Assembly (NCBI RefSeq): GCF_004366635.1
Contig: NZ_SORN01000005.1
Span: 1-64,000, forward strand
Direction of reading: 5' to 3'
DNA: 64,000 nucleotides
Source: Roseinatronobacter bogoriensis DSM 18756
Lineage (GTDB): Bacteria; Pseudomonadota; Alphaproteobacteria; Rhodobacterales; Rhodobacteraceae
This document shows positions 1 through 7,436 of the stretch, one piece after another. Every line of letters starts with the position of its first letter. Position 1 is the first letter of the stretch. A program made the translations under genes and the position numbers. The notes under the pieces were generated by a model. It saw nothing but the letters and a program-made list of their open reading frames with translations, had not been told where the DNA came from and did not search any database.

Positions 1-710
1 TAGGAAAACTTTCATAAAAATGGTTCCGTAGCGGAAACCGTATAACCTAAGGAAAGCGATGACAAGAACCCTTTCAAGTTGCCTGACCCGACCTTTCCGT
101 GATTCAGAACAGCGTTGTCGCAGACCCCTGATGGTTGAGGAAACACTTCGCCAATCCATCCGGCGGGGAGGTCGCTATGACCAAGACATCACCCGCTCGT
201 GAATGAACCACGAATTGATCCAGCTAATCGCATCTGAATTCCGGGTGGGTTTGGCAAAGCCTCTCAAGCTTCCCACTTGCGCGCGTATCGTGCTCAACTT
301 GGCCGTGACAACCAGTTCGACCGCATCTTTGTAGCAAGCGTTTCGGGCAGCCATGCGGAGATTGGCCCGGAACGGGTTGGCATCAATTTAAATACTGTAA
401 GCTGAAATCTGTCGCTGCGCCTGATATTGTCGAACGGCGCGCGTGAATGCCCGACAACAGGTTAACGTCTGGAAGGTAAATGACAAGAAGGGCCTGCTCC
501 ACGCCGTGGCGTTGTTCAAGCAGGCCCATCCCAATTATCTTATGTACCCCTATGCGCCCTCAGGGCGTGGCGCTCGCAGTGGCGGTCGACATCCTCGGCA
601 ATAACGTGGCCGCATGACGGCAAGGCGTTGTGCGAGAAGACCCGGCGACCACCCGGCCCGAGAGGGGGCAGCCATGCCATCAATACGGGCCGTGGCAGAT
701 CAACTGGTGT
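1..710. other. Region without an intact gene
   Basis: No reading frame here has both useful length and a recognisable family. A 47-codon frame at 59-202 follows an AAGGAAAG Shine-Dalgarno-like string, but its product matches nothing I know. A frame at roughly 240-404 reads without stops but has no start. The stretch ends about where the minus-strand chemoreceptor terminates at 711. A nested inverted repeat lies at 490-527. The region may be decayed DNA or the edge of a neighbouring element; I see no transposase motif. Confidence 0.5.
490..527. repeat. Nested inverted repeat
   Basis: A perfect 9-bp stem, GGGCCTGCT (490-498) with AGCAGGCCC (519-527), encloses a second hairpin, CCACG-C-CGTGG (499-509). 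It lies about 180 bp beyond the 3' end of the minus-strand chemoreceptor. There is no T-run on either side, so it is not a textbook intrinsic terminator. It could be a structured RNA end, a factor-dependent terminator, or a remnant of a mobile element. Confidence 0.4.
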
Positions 711-2930
711 CTAGAAGTCAACGAACTCACCTCCAACCGCCTGTTGGGCCGAAGCAGCTTTGTGAGTCGCCTGCTTGAAGGCAGCTGCGGGTTTGCTGTC
801 GCGGGCAACCTCAGAACGAACCACTTGGAGTTGTGATCTGGAGGCGGGGGCGAGACGAAAGCCCTCTAGCTCGCGTTGCAGGTTCTCTGCCTGTCTTTGC
901 AGGGAATTGGCTGCAGCGTTGGTTTCTTCCGCAACAGCTGCATTCTGCTGGGTTACCTGATCCAGCTGACCGACCCCGGAATTGATCTCGCCAAGGCCCG
1001 TCGACTGTTCAGCAGCAGCACCGGCGATTGCGGAAACCTGTTCCGATACCTCGATCGCCTTGCGCAGGATTTCCTCCAGGCTCTGGCCGGTCTTGTCAAC
1101 AAGGGCCGAACCGGTCTCGACCTGCATCGTGCTTTCGGAGATCAGGGCCTTGATTTCGCGCGCCGAGTCAGAGGCGCGCTGGGCCAGCCCCCGAACCTCC
1201 GATGCAACCACGGCAAAACCGCGACCTGCGTCGCCCGCGCGCGCGGCCTCGACACCGGCATTGAGCGCCAGCAAATTCGTCTGGAAAGCGATATCATCAA
1301 TCACGCCGATGATCCGGCTTATCTGCTCGGACGACTTCTCGATTTTCTTCATCGCACCAACCGCATCGCGCACCACATCGGCGCCGGACTTTGCGATCAT
1401 CCGGTTCTCTTCCGAAACCTCTTGGGCATTGCGGGCGCGAGATGCCGTCAAGCGCACGCTTTCGGTCAGTTGATTGAGCGCTGCGGCCGACTGTTCAAGT
1501 GTCGCGGCCTGAGTTTCCGCACGCGCCGACAAATCTTGCGCTGCGGCGGTGATTTCCTCGGACCCCGAGCGCACATTCACCGCCACATCCGAGACACGCG
1601 ACAAGGTTGAAGACATGGTCGATGTGACGCTGTTGAAGGCTTCGCGCAGAGCGTCGTATTCTTGGGGGAAGGGGTCGTCCGCGGGGCTGTCAATGGTATG
1701 TGCGACATCACCCTGTGCCAGCTTGTTCAGGCCCTCGCTAATGTCGCGCACGACACGCGCCTGCGTTTTGACCTGGGTTTCACGAATGGCCGCTGCTTCG
1801 GCCTGCGCCTGTTTTGCGCGGGCTTCCTCTTCGATCTTTTGCAGCGCATTCTCCTTGAAGACGCTCAGGGCGCGGGACACCTGCGCAAGATCGCCGGTGC
1901 CGACATCGCCGGTGATGACAACGTCAAGATCGCCTTCTGCGAGTCTGCGCGTCTGATTGACCGTTGCCGTCAGTCGGCGTGACAGGATGATTGACAGGAA
2001 CGTGCCCATCGCCGCCGCGATGAGAGAGGCGAGAACCACCCCACTCAGGATGGAGTTGATGACAGACTGGGTCGTGTCTTGGATATGTTCCGACTGTGCT
2101 TGCCGTGCCGCCAGAGTCTCAATGCGGATATCGGCCATGACGCGGTTTACATCCTCGGTGGTTGCTACCACCGTTGCCAATGCGGCAGCACTTGCGGCAA
2201 CGACGCCTTCGCCCTCGGCCGCGTTTGTCCAGAATTCCGCAGTGCCGCGCTGTGCGCTTGCAAGCAGGCTGCGTTCGTCGCCGGTCAAGCGGGTCGCTGC
2301 GATCTGGCTCAGCAGGGATGTGGTGGTGTCATAGGGTGCGCGCGCAGACCGGAATTCCTCGGCATTGCCTGACGTGAAAAAGCGGTCGATCCGGGCACGC
2401 GTAATCAGAAAGCTCTCGGACGCCTGTAGTGCAAGGTAGGCAAGCTCGCTCTCGCCACGTGCACCGAGTGATTCGTTGAGCCTGCCGATTGCACGCCGGC
2501 CTTCGATACCTGTACGTTCCACCTCTTGCATCAGTTCTATGCGGCGGTCAAAAAGCGGGATGAAGGCCTCTGTTTCTTCGAGATGCCGAATCTTCAGCGC
2601 CACCATACGGCGCGATGCCACGATGCCCGCGTCCTCAAGTGTCCGGGCCCGTTCGAGGACATCCTGCATTGCATCAACGATCTTCTCACCGGTTGCGCCT
2701 TCATGGCGATCAATGAATCTTTCGATCGACATGCCAGCCTGGCCAATGGCGGCCGCGAGATCAGATGAATTGACCGAGATCTGAGCCGCATCCCCGAATT
2801 CCTGGAAGAGGCTTTCCATATAATTCAGCCGATTCCAGCTGAAGACTGCCAATGCGGCAAAAAGGAACACAACGATCGCAAAGCCGATTGCGATCTGGGT
2901 TCCGAACTTGATGTTGTTGAGCATGTTCAT
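711..2930 (-). CDS. Methyl-accepting chemotaxis protein with periplasmic sensor
   Basis: Transmembrane chemoreceptor of 739 residues that would signal to the CheA/CheW encoded nearby. A first membrane helix lies at about 12-32 and a second at about 291-316. They bracket a mostly helical periplasmic domain of about 255 residues. A HAMP domain (about 317-365) and a second HAMP-like segment (about 395-437) follow. The signalling domain carries the conserved hairpin tip with IAFQTNLLALNAGVEAARAG at about 547-566. The C-terminus (GGEFVDF) lacks the NWETF-type pentapeptide that tethers CheR/CheB in enteric receptors. It is the last gene of the minus-strand chemotaxis operon, 48 bp after the second receptor. 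The ligand cannot be predicted. Confidence 0.95.
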   Translation of the reverse strand: MNMLNNIKFGTQIAIGFAIVVFLFAALAVFSWNRLNYMESLFQEFGDAAQISVNSSDLAAAIGQAGMSIERFIDRHEGATGEKIVDAMQDVLERARTLEDAGIVASRRMVALKIRHLEETEAFIPLFDRRIELMQEVERTGIEGRRAIGRLNESLGARGESELAYLALQASESFLITRARIDRFFTSGNAEEFRSARAPYDTTTSLLSQIAATRLTGDERSLLASAQRGTAEFWTNAAEGEGVVAASAAALATVVATTEDVNRVMADIRIETLAARQAQSEHIQDTTQSVINSILSGVVLASLIAAAMGTFLSIILSRRLTATVNQTRRLAEGDLDVVITGDVGTGDLAQVSRALSVFKENALQKIEEEARAKQAQAEAAAIRETQVKTQARVVRDISEGLNKLAQGDVAHTIDSPADDPFPQEYDALREAFNSVTSTMSSTLSRVSDVAVNVRSGSEEITAAAQDLSARAETQAATLEQSAAALNQLTESVRLTASRARNAQEVSEENRMIAKSGADVVRDAVGAMKKIEKSSEQISRIIGVIDDIAFQTNLLALNAGVEAARAGDAGRGFAVVASEVRGLAQRASDSAREIKALISESTMQVETGSALVDKTGQSLEEILRKAIEVSEQVSAIAGAAAEQSTGLGEINSGVGQLDQVTQQNAAVAEETNAAANSLQRQAENLQRELEGFRLAPASRSQLQVVRSEVARDSKPAAAFKQATHKAASAQQAVGGEFVDF

Positions 2931-2978
2931 CCTCGATTTTTGGTTTCAGGCCGATGGAAAGCGCAGGTTTTCACCCGC

Positions 2979-4631
2979 TCACCCCATGCCTCCGGTTGCA
3001 GCATATGTCTGAATGTCTGAAGAATCGGTTGATCGGTCTGATGCAAGAAAACCGGGATCGACCGGGTGTACGGGCGTCTTGAAGACGGCAAGGGTGGTTA
3101 CAAGGTCATCCGCCTTGTCGGTGATACCCTGAACCAGTGTCAGCGTGTGCCCAACCGCCGACTGGGTCTTGCTGGTCAGTTTTTCCGAGCGCTCGAGATT
3201 CGCGCGCGCCTGCATAAGGTCATTGTTTTGGTTTTGCGAGCTGATGACGATCCGGTCGATCAGTTCACGAATGCGCTGCGCACGCTTTACGATCTGCGAC
3301 AGTGATTCGCCGGTTTTTCCAACCAGATCCGATCCCGATTTGACCTGAGTTTCGCTTTCGGAAATCAACGCGCGGATCTCGCGTGCCGAAACCGTTGCCC
3401 GGTCGGCAAGACCGCGCACTTCGGTCGCGACAACGGCAAAACCTTTGCCGGCGTCGCCAGCACGAGCCGCTTCAACCCCGGCGTTAAGCGCCAGAAGGTT
3501 TGTCTGAAAAGCGATCTCCTCAATCACGCCGATAATGCGGGTGATCTGGCTTGCGCTTTTTTCGATTGCATCCATGGCGGTGATCGCCTGTTGCACCACA
3601 TCCCCGCCCATTTCGGCCAGAGACTGGTTCTCGCGGCTTTCGATCTCGGCTTCGCGCGCCGTCTCAAGGCTCGTCGTCATCGTTCCGATCACGCTTTCAA
3701 GCACTCTGGCGTTGTCTGACATCGTAACGGCCTGCGCATTGGCGCTGTCATGCACATCCTGCGTTGCCCGTTTGATCTCGGATGCATCCCCGCGGACGAT
3801 ACCGGAAATACCGTCGACGCGTTCGATCAGGTCATCCAGCTGATGCAGCGTGTTGTTGAAGGCACTGCGCAAGACATCGTATTCTGCGGGGAAGGGGGCA
3901 TGAGCGGGGCTGTCAATTGGCTTCGACAGATCGCCTCGGGCAAGGCGGATCAGCCCGGCTTCGATTTCGGTGACGACCCTTTGTTGCTCGTTCATGCGCA
4001 GAGTACGATCATGCGTGTCCGCCTCATGCTGTGCAAACCGTTGCTGACGCTGGATTTCCGCTTCCTTCAGCGCGGATTCGGCCGTTTCCTTGTCCGTTGC
4101 TGCCTGCCTGAGGGCCCGGACAAGCATAATGCCGATGCTGATCAGTGCAGCCGCCTCGACCAGCAATATGACGGCATGCAAGACCGCACGGCCAAGGTCT
4201 GCCTCCCCCAAAAACACCGCGCCGGGCATCAGGAAAGTCAAGGACAGGTGATGCACTGCGACAATGGCGGTGAAGGTCACGATCGCGTGCCAGTTGCAAT
4301 AGACCGCAAGCACCGCCAAAGCGGCAAAGAACTGCATGTGCATGTCGGGTTGCCACGGGTGGCCCTCGAACCTGTAGACAATCAACGCCACCGCAATGGC
4401 AAGGGCCGCCGCGCTGGTCAGTTGGTTCCGCTCTGACCCGGGGGCATTTAGATAGTCCAGCATGTTGATCGCTGCCAGCGCCGCAATCGCCAGCAGGACC
4501 GTCCATTCGTTCTGGCCTGTCAGGACATTGATCGCGAGAGCCTGGATTGCCATGCCCCATAGCAGGATCATGACCCAGAAGGTCCCTGATCTGCGCAGCT
4601 TCAAAAGTGCTAGTGGCGGTGCGTCGTTCAT
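2979..4631 (-). CDS. Chemoreceptor with polytopic membrane N-terminus
   Basis: Methyl-accepting chemotaxis protein of 550 residues. Instead of two membrane helices around a periplasmic domain, the first 180 or so residues form about six hydrophobic segments, with a histidine-bearing stretch (NWHAIVTF ... AVHHLSLTF). A signalling domain with the canonical tip (EEIAFQTNLLALNAGVEAAR) follows. The start at 4631 is chosen because AAAGGA sits just upstream and the ATG overlaps the stop of the preceding small gene as TGATG, which implies translational coupling. An in-frame upstream start at 4706 would add 25 residues inside that gene. The family is widespread in alphaproteobacteria as far as I recall. 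Its ligand is unknown to me; a membrane-diffusible or energy-related cue is a guess. Confidence 0.92.
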   Translation of the reverse strand: MNDAPPLALLKLRRSGTFWVMILLWGMAIQALAINVLTGQNEWTVLLAIAALAAINMLDYLNAPGSERNQLTSAAALAIAVALIVYRFEGHPWQPDMHMQFFAALAVLAVYCNWHAIVTFTAIVAVHHLSLTFLMPGAVFLGEADLGRAVLHAVILLVEAAALISIGIMLVRALRQAATDKETAESALKEAEIQRQQRFAQHEADTHDRTLRMNEQQRVVTEIEAGLIRLARGDLSKPIDSPAHAPFPAEYDVLRSAFNNTLHQLDDLIERVDGISGIVRGDASEIKRATQDVHDSANAQAVTMSDNARVLESVIGTMTTSLETAREAEIESRENQSLAEMGGDVVQQAITAMDAIEKSASQITRIIGVIEEIAFQTNLLALNAGVEAARAGDAGKGFAVVATEVRGLADRATVSAREIRALISESETQVKSGSDLVGKTGESLSQIVKRAQRIRELIDRIVISSQNQNNDLMQARANLERSEKLTSKTQSAVGHTLTLVQGITDKADDLVTTLAVFKTPVHPVDPGFLASDRSTDSSDIQTYAATGGMG

Positions 4632-4996
4632 CAGTTTGATTCCTTTACTGGCGCGCAGGTCGGCGGTGCATTGGCCGCAATCCTGAGGGCGCGGCCTACT
4701 TTCCATGTGTTCATAATCCGGCGGGTTGCCGGTGCTGCGTCGTCAAGCGCAAGCAAGACAAGCCGCCCGTTCCAACCGAGGTCGTATAGCGGCACGTCCA
4801 GGGCCGCTGCGTCGCCCAGAATTTCGTGAGCGGGCACCCATGGGGGGAAGACCAATGCCGCAAAGCGATCATCTTCCGATGGGGCAAGACGCAGGACAAC
4901 CAGGCCGAGCAGACCGACCGCTCCAAGCAAAACGGCGGGGCCGGTGGAATGAAGCGGATCGGTTGCTTTCACATATGAAGATTTTGTTTCGACCAT
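4631..4996 (-). CDS. Small membrane-anchored protein between cheD and a chemoreceptor
   Basis: Protein of 121 residues that I do not recognise. One hydrophobic segment at about 19-36 (AVLLGAVGLLGLVVLRLA) suggests an N-terminal membrane anchor. The rest is a soluble domain of about 80 residues containing DVPLYDLGWNGRLVLLALDD. GAAAGG precedes the ATG at 4996. The gene starts 11 bp after cheD ends and overlaps the next receptor start by one base (TGATG), so it is probably co-translated with that receptor. This linkage suggests a receptor accessory or sensory partner, but no function can be assigned from the sequence. Confidence 0.75.
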   Translation of the reverse strand: MVETKSSYVKATDPLHSTGPAVLLGAVGLLGLVVLRLAPSEDDRFAALVFPPWVPAHEILGDAAALDVPLYDLGWNGRLVLLALDDAAPATRRIMNTWKVGRALRIAANAPPTCAPVKESN

Positions 4997-5007
4997 ATGC
5001 CGACCTT

Positions 5008-5529
5008 TCAGTTGAACAGTTCGATCTGTTGCGTGCTTGCTGAACGCGGCGTTTCCACGGGGAGGGTTTTTTGGGGGTCCAGCCGCTGGATGCGGACAAG
5101 GCCGGTCGTTGGCCAGAACCGCAGGCGCCGGGCCAGCTGGCCGCCGACATCGCGCGCGACAACCGGAATGCCCTCTGTGGTTAGGAATTTTTCAGCTGCA
5201 AGCGCATTGCTGCGTCCAATATCGGGCAGATTTGGCATGATGCGCGCGCCACCAAACAGCTTTGCTTCCAGCCGTCGCTTATGTGCGCCTGCACGCAACA
5301 GCGAGTTGATCAGAACCTCAATCGCGGCGGCGGCATAGCGAATGTCTGATGGTCCATTGCCGGCGTCGGGCAGTAGAAAGTGATTCGCACCGCCAATTTT
5401 TAACACCGGGTCGTAAATGCATGCAGCGACGCAAGACCCAAGGAGTGTTGTGATCGTCAGGTTGTGGTCATTGGAGACGGCATGTTCGCCCTGAATAATG
5501 CTGCGCGTCGTGTTCTGCGCCGAGGTCAT
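5008..5529 (-). CDS. cheD: Chemoreceptor glutamine deamidase CheD
   Basis: Predicted chemoreceptor deamidase of 173 residues that converts receptor glutamines to methyl-accepting glutamates and in some species partners CheC or CheY. The motifs LGSCVAACIYDP and GGANHFLLPDAG are typical. Thr27, Cys33 and His50 line up with the catalytic Thr21, Cys27 and His44 of Thermotoga CheD with a constant offset. The start ATG (5529) overlaps the cheB stop as ATGA, so the two genes are translationally coupled. No cheC is seen nearby. Confidence 0.95.
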   Translation of the reverse strand: MTSAQNTTRSIIQGEHAVSNDHNLTITTLLGSCVAACIYDPVLKIGGANHFLLPDAGNGPSDIRYAAAAIEVLINSLLRAGAHKRRLEAKLFGGARIMPNLPDIGRSNALAAEKFLTTEGIPVVARDVGGQLARRLRFWPTTGLVRIQRLDPQKTLPVETPRSASTQQIELFN

Positions 5530-6566
5530 TTCACAAAACCTTCGACTCGTGAGAGTGCCGCCCGGCCTGCCAGCAAGGCAGGGGCAATTCGGTCAAGCGG
5601 CAGCACAACTGCCGCGCCACCGCGTTGGATGGCGGCTTGCGGCATGCCCCAGATCACCGATGTTTCCTTGTCCTGCGCAATGGTATAGGCGCCGTTGGCC
5701 CTTAAGTTTACCATGCCATCCGCCCCGTCAGCCCCCATTCCTGTCAGAAGACAGGCCGAGATGCGGTGACGTCCGCCCAGTTGTGCAAGACTGTCGAACA
5801 GAACATCGATTGACGGCCTGTGGCCAGAGACCTCTGGCGCATCCAACAGCCGCGCTCTCAGGCCAGCCCTGCTGATCAGCCCGAGGTGGCGCTCGGAATC
5901 TGTTGCCACATAGACATGGCCACGATGGATCGCGCCGCCGTCGATCGCCCCGACGACCCTTGGGGCAACAATCCGGTCAAGTCGCCGGACTAGCCCGTCG
6001 GCAAAGCCCGGACGGATGTGCTGGACCACCAGCGTCGGGGGGCAATCCTCTGGAAACTCCAAGAGGATTTTCTCGATTGCAACAATTCCACCGGTTGACC
6101 CTGCGATAGCGATGATTTCCGGTGCTTTCGCAGGGTCGCGCTGCGGCACTACCTGAGTGATAGGCCCTGGCGATGGCACACGTCTTGGAGGGCCGGGCGG
6201 GTTACCGGTTGCGGCGGCACTGCTTGGTGCAAGCGCGTCGACAAGGCTGGTCGCGTCATTCGGGCCAACGACCCTGAAACAGCGATAGGACAGGCTGCTC
6301 ATCGGGGTTTCGCCGTGAATCACCAGCTCCGCGCCGATCATGTCAAACAGGCTTGCCAGGGCCGTGAACTCGCGCATCTGGGCGAATTCGACGGCAAGGG
6401 CAACATAGGCAGGCATCAGACTTTCGGTCTGGCGATACAGCTCTGCGACCGTCGACGCACCGTGACCCCGTAGCGCCGGGTGGCTGGCACAAGCCTGCAA
6501 GATCATTTCCCGGCGCAGGCTGTTGGGATCTGCAACAAGCAAGTTTCGGGTTTGAGAACTGTTCAT
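5526..6566 (-). CDS. cheB: CheB methylesterase with a degenerate receiver domain
   Basis: Protein-glutamate methylesterase (346 residues) that removes receptor methyl groups during adaptation. The C-terminal catalytic domain is intact: Ser157 in AGSTGG, His183 in VQHIRPGF and Asp280 in LLTGMGADGADG form the triad. The N-terminal 115 or so residues occupy the receiver position, but they keep only a single Asp (VADPN, Asp13) where receivers have an acidic pair. The strand that should end in the phosphorylated Asp reads YVALAVEFAQ instead. Control by CheA phosphorylation is therefore doubtful. It is the first gene of the minus-strand operon, divergent from the cheA operon. Confidence 0.92.
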   Translation of the reverse strand: MNSSQTRNLLVADPNSLRREMILQACASHPALRGHGASTVAELYRQTESLMPAYVALAVEFAQMREFTALASLFDMIGAELVIHGETPMSSLSYRCFRVVGPNDATSLVDALAPSSAAATGNPPGPPRRVPSPGPITQVVPQRDPAKAPEIIAIAGSTGGIVAIEKILLEFPEDCPPTLVVQHIRPGFADGLVRRLDRIVAPRVVGAIDGGAIHRGHVYVATDSERHLGLISRAGLRARLLDAPEVSGHRPSIDVLFDSLAQLGGRHRISACLLTGMGADGADGMVNLRANGAYTIAQDKETSVIWGMPQAAIQRGGAAVVLPLDRIAPALLAGRAALSRVEGFVK

Positions 6567-6791
6567 CTAGGGACTCGCATGTAGGGGGTGCATCGATTGA
6601 ACCGCCAGCATTGCGCCAAAGTGTTAAAAACCCATTGCCTGAAAAAACTTCTGTTGGTGCTGGTCCGGAGCGGGTTGGGTGAAAGGGATTGTTAAGACGG
6701 TGCTGGTAACGATTCGGGAAATCGCATGAAGACGGGCTGATCAGCAGACCCGGGACCGTGCGTTTCGTCAAAGTCAGAAGGGAGTGCGTTG
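6567..6791. promoter_or_regulatory. Divergent promoter region of the chemotaxis locus
   Basis: This 225-bp gap separates the start of minus-strand cheB from the start of the plus-strand STAS-cheY-cheA operon and must carry promoters for both. An A-rich tract (GTTAAAAACCC to GAAAAAAC) lies in the middle. I cannot identify convincing -35/-10 or flagellar sigma-28-type boxes by eye. Confidence 0.45.
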
Positions 6792-7061
6792 GTGTCCGGG
6801 ATATCATTGCCAGAAAATCTAGATCTTGGGGGTGCTTCGGCTTTTGCCGAGCAGCTTCTTGGTTTGCGCGGCGAAAACCTGGGGCTTGATGCGTCGGCTG
6901 TGCAGCGTCTTAGCGGCGTTGGGCTGGAAGTGTTGGTTGCTGCAGCCCTGCAGTGGCGCGCCGATGGCAAGGCCCTTGAAATCATCGGTTGGTCAGAGGC
7001 CGCCTTGCAGGCGTTGGAAACGCTGGGCGCCAGCCCTTCCGAATTGTTCGATGAGGTCTGA
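6792..7061 (+). CDS. STAS-domain chemotaxis protein in the CheS position
   Basis: Small cytoplasmic protein of 89 residues with a STAS (anti-sigma-antagonist) fold signature: LDASAVQRLSGVGLEVLVAAA resembles the switch-helix region of SpoIIAA-like proteins. GTG at 6792 is preferred because GGGAG lies 7 bases upstream; TTG at 6789 would leave only 4. The stop is one base before cheY. In S. meliloti the gene directly before cheY1-cheA is cheS, whose small product binds CheA and promotes draining of phosphate through CheY1. The shared position suggests the same job; homology to CheS itself was not tested. Confidence 0.8.
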   Translation: MSGISLPENLDLGGASAFAEQLLGLRGENLGLDASAVQRLSGVGLEVLVAAALQWRADGKALEIIGWSEAALQALETLGASPSELFDEV

Positions 7062-7062
7062 T

Positions 7063-7431
7063 ATGTCGGTTCGCATTCTTGCCATTGATGATTCCCCAAC
7101 CATCCGCGGTATTGTCGGTCGGGCCTTGAAAGGCGCGGGTTTTGAAGTGTTCACCGCCGTGGATGGGGTGGATGGGCTGGGCGCGCTGACAGATGCCGAC
7201 CCGCACCTTATCATCACCGATGTCAACATGCCCCGAATGGACGGATTCGGCGTGATCGAAGGTGTGCGCGCCTCGGTCGAATACGCGTCGGTGCCGATTC
7301 TGGTGCTGACCACCGAAAGCGGCGCGGACCTGAAGGCGCGTGCGCGCAAGGCCGGGGCGACCGGATGGATCGTCAAACCCTTCGAAGATGCCCAGCTAAT
7401 TGCGATTATTGACAAAGTTTTGGGAAGGTAA
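7063..7431 (+). CDS. cheY: CheY-family response regulator 1, candidate phosphate sink
   Basis: Stand-alone receiver domain of 122 residues. The acidic pair Asp9/Asp10, phospho-acceptor Asp53 (ITDVNMPRMDG), Thr83-Thr84 (VLTTES) and Lys105 (IVKPF) are all present. The ATG at 7063 is chosen because it begins the receiver fold; an earlier in-frame start would run through the STAS gene. It lies immediately upstream of cheA, the position of CheY1 in S. meliloti, which acts as a phosphate sink rather than as the motor-binding regulator. Which of the two CheY proteins here binds the motor cannot be told from sequence. Confidence 0.93.
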   Translation: MSVRILAIDDSPTIRGIVGRALKGAGFEVFTAVDGVDGLGALTDADPHLIITDVNMPRMDGFGVIEGVRASVEYASVPILVLTTESGADLKARARKAGATGWIVKPFEDAQLIAIIDKVLGR

Positions 7432-7436
7432 CGCCA

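Noticed and set aside
59..202. 47-codon frame with a Shine-Dalgarno-like string
   Set aside because: Too short and unrecognisable to call as a gene without expression or conservation.
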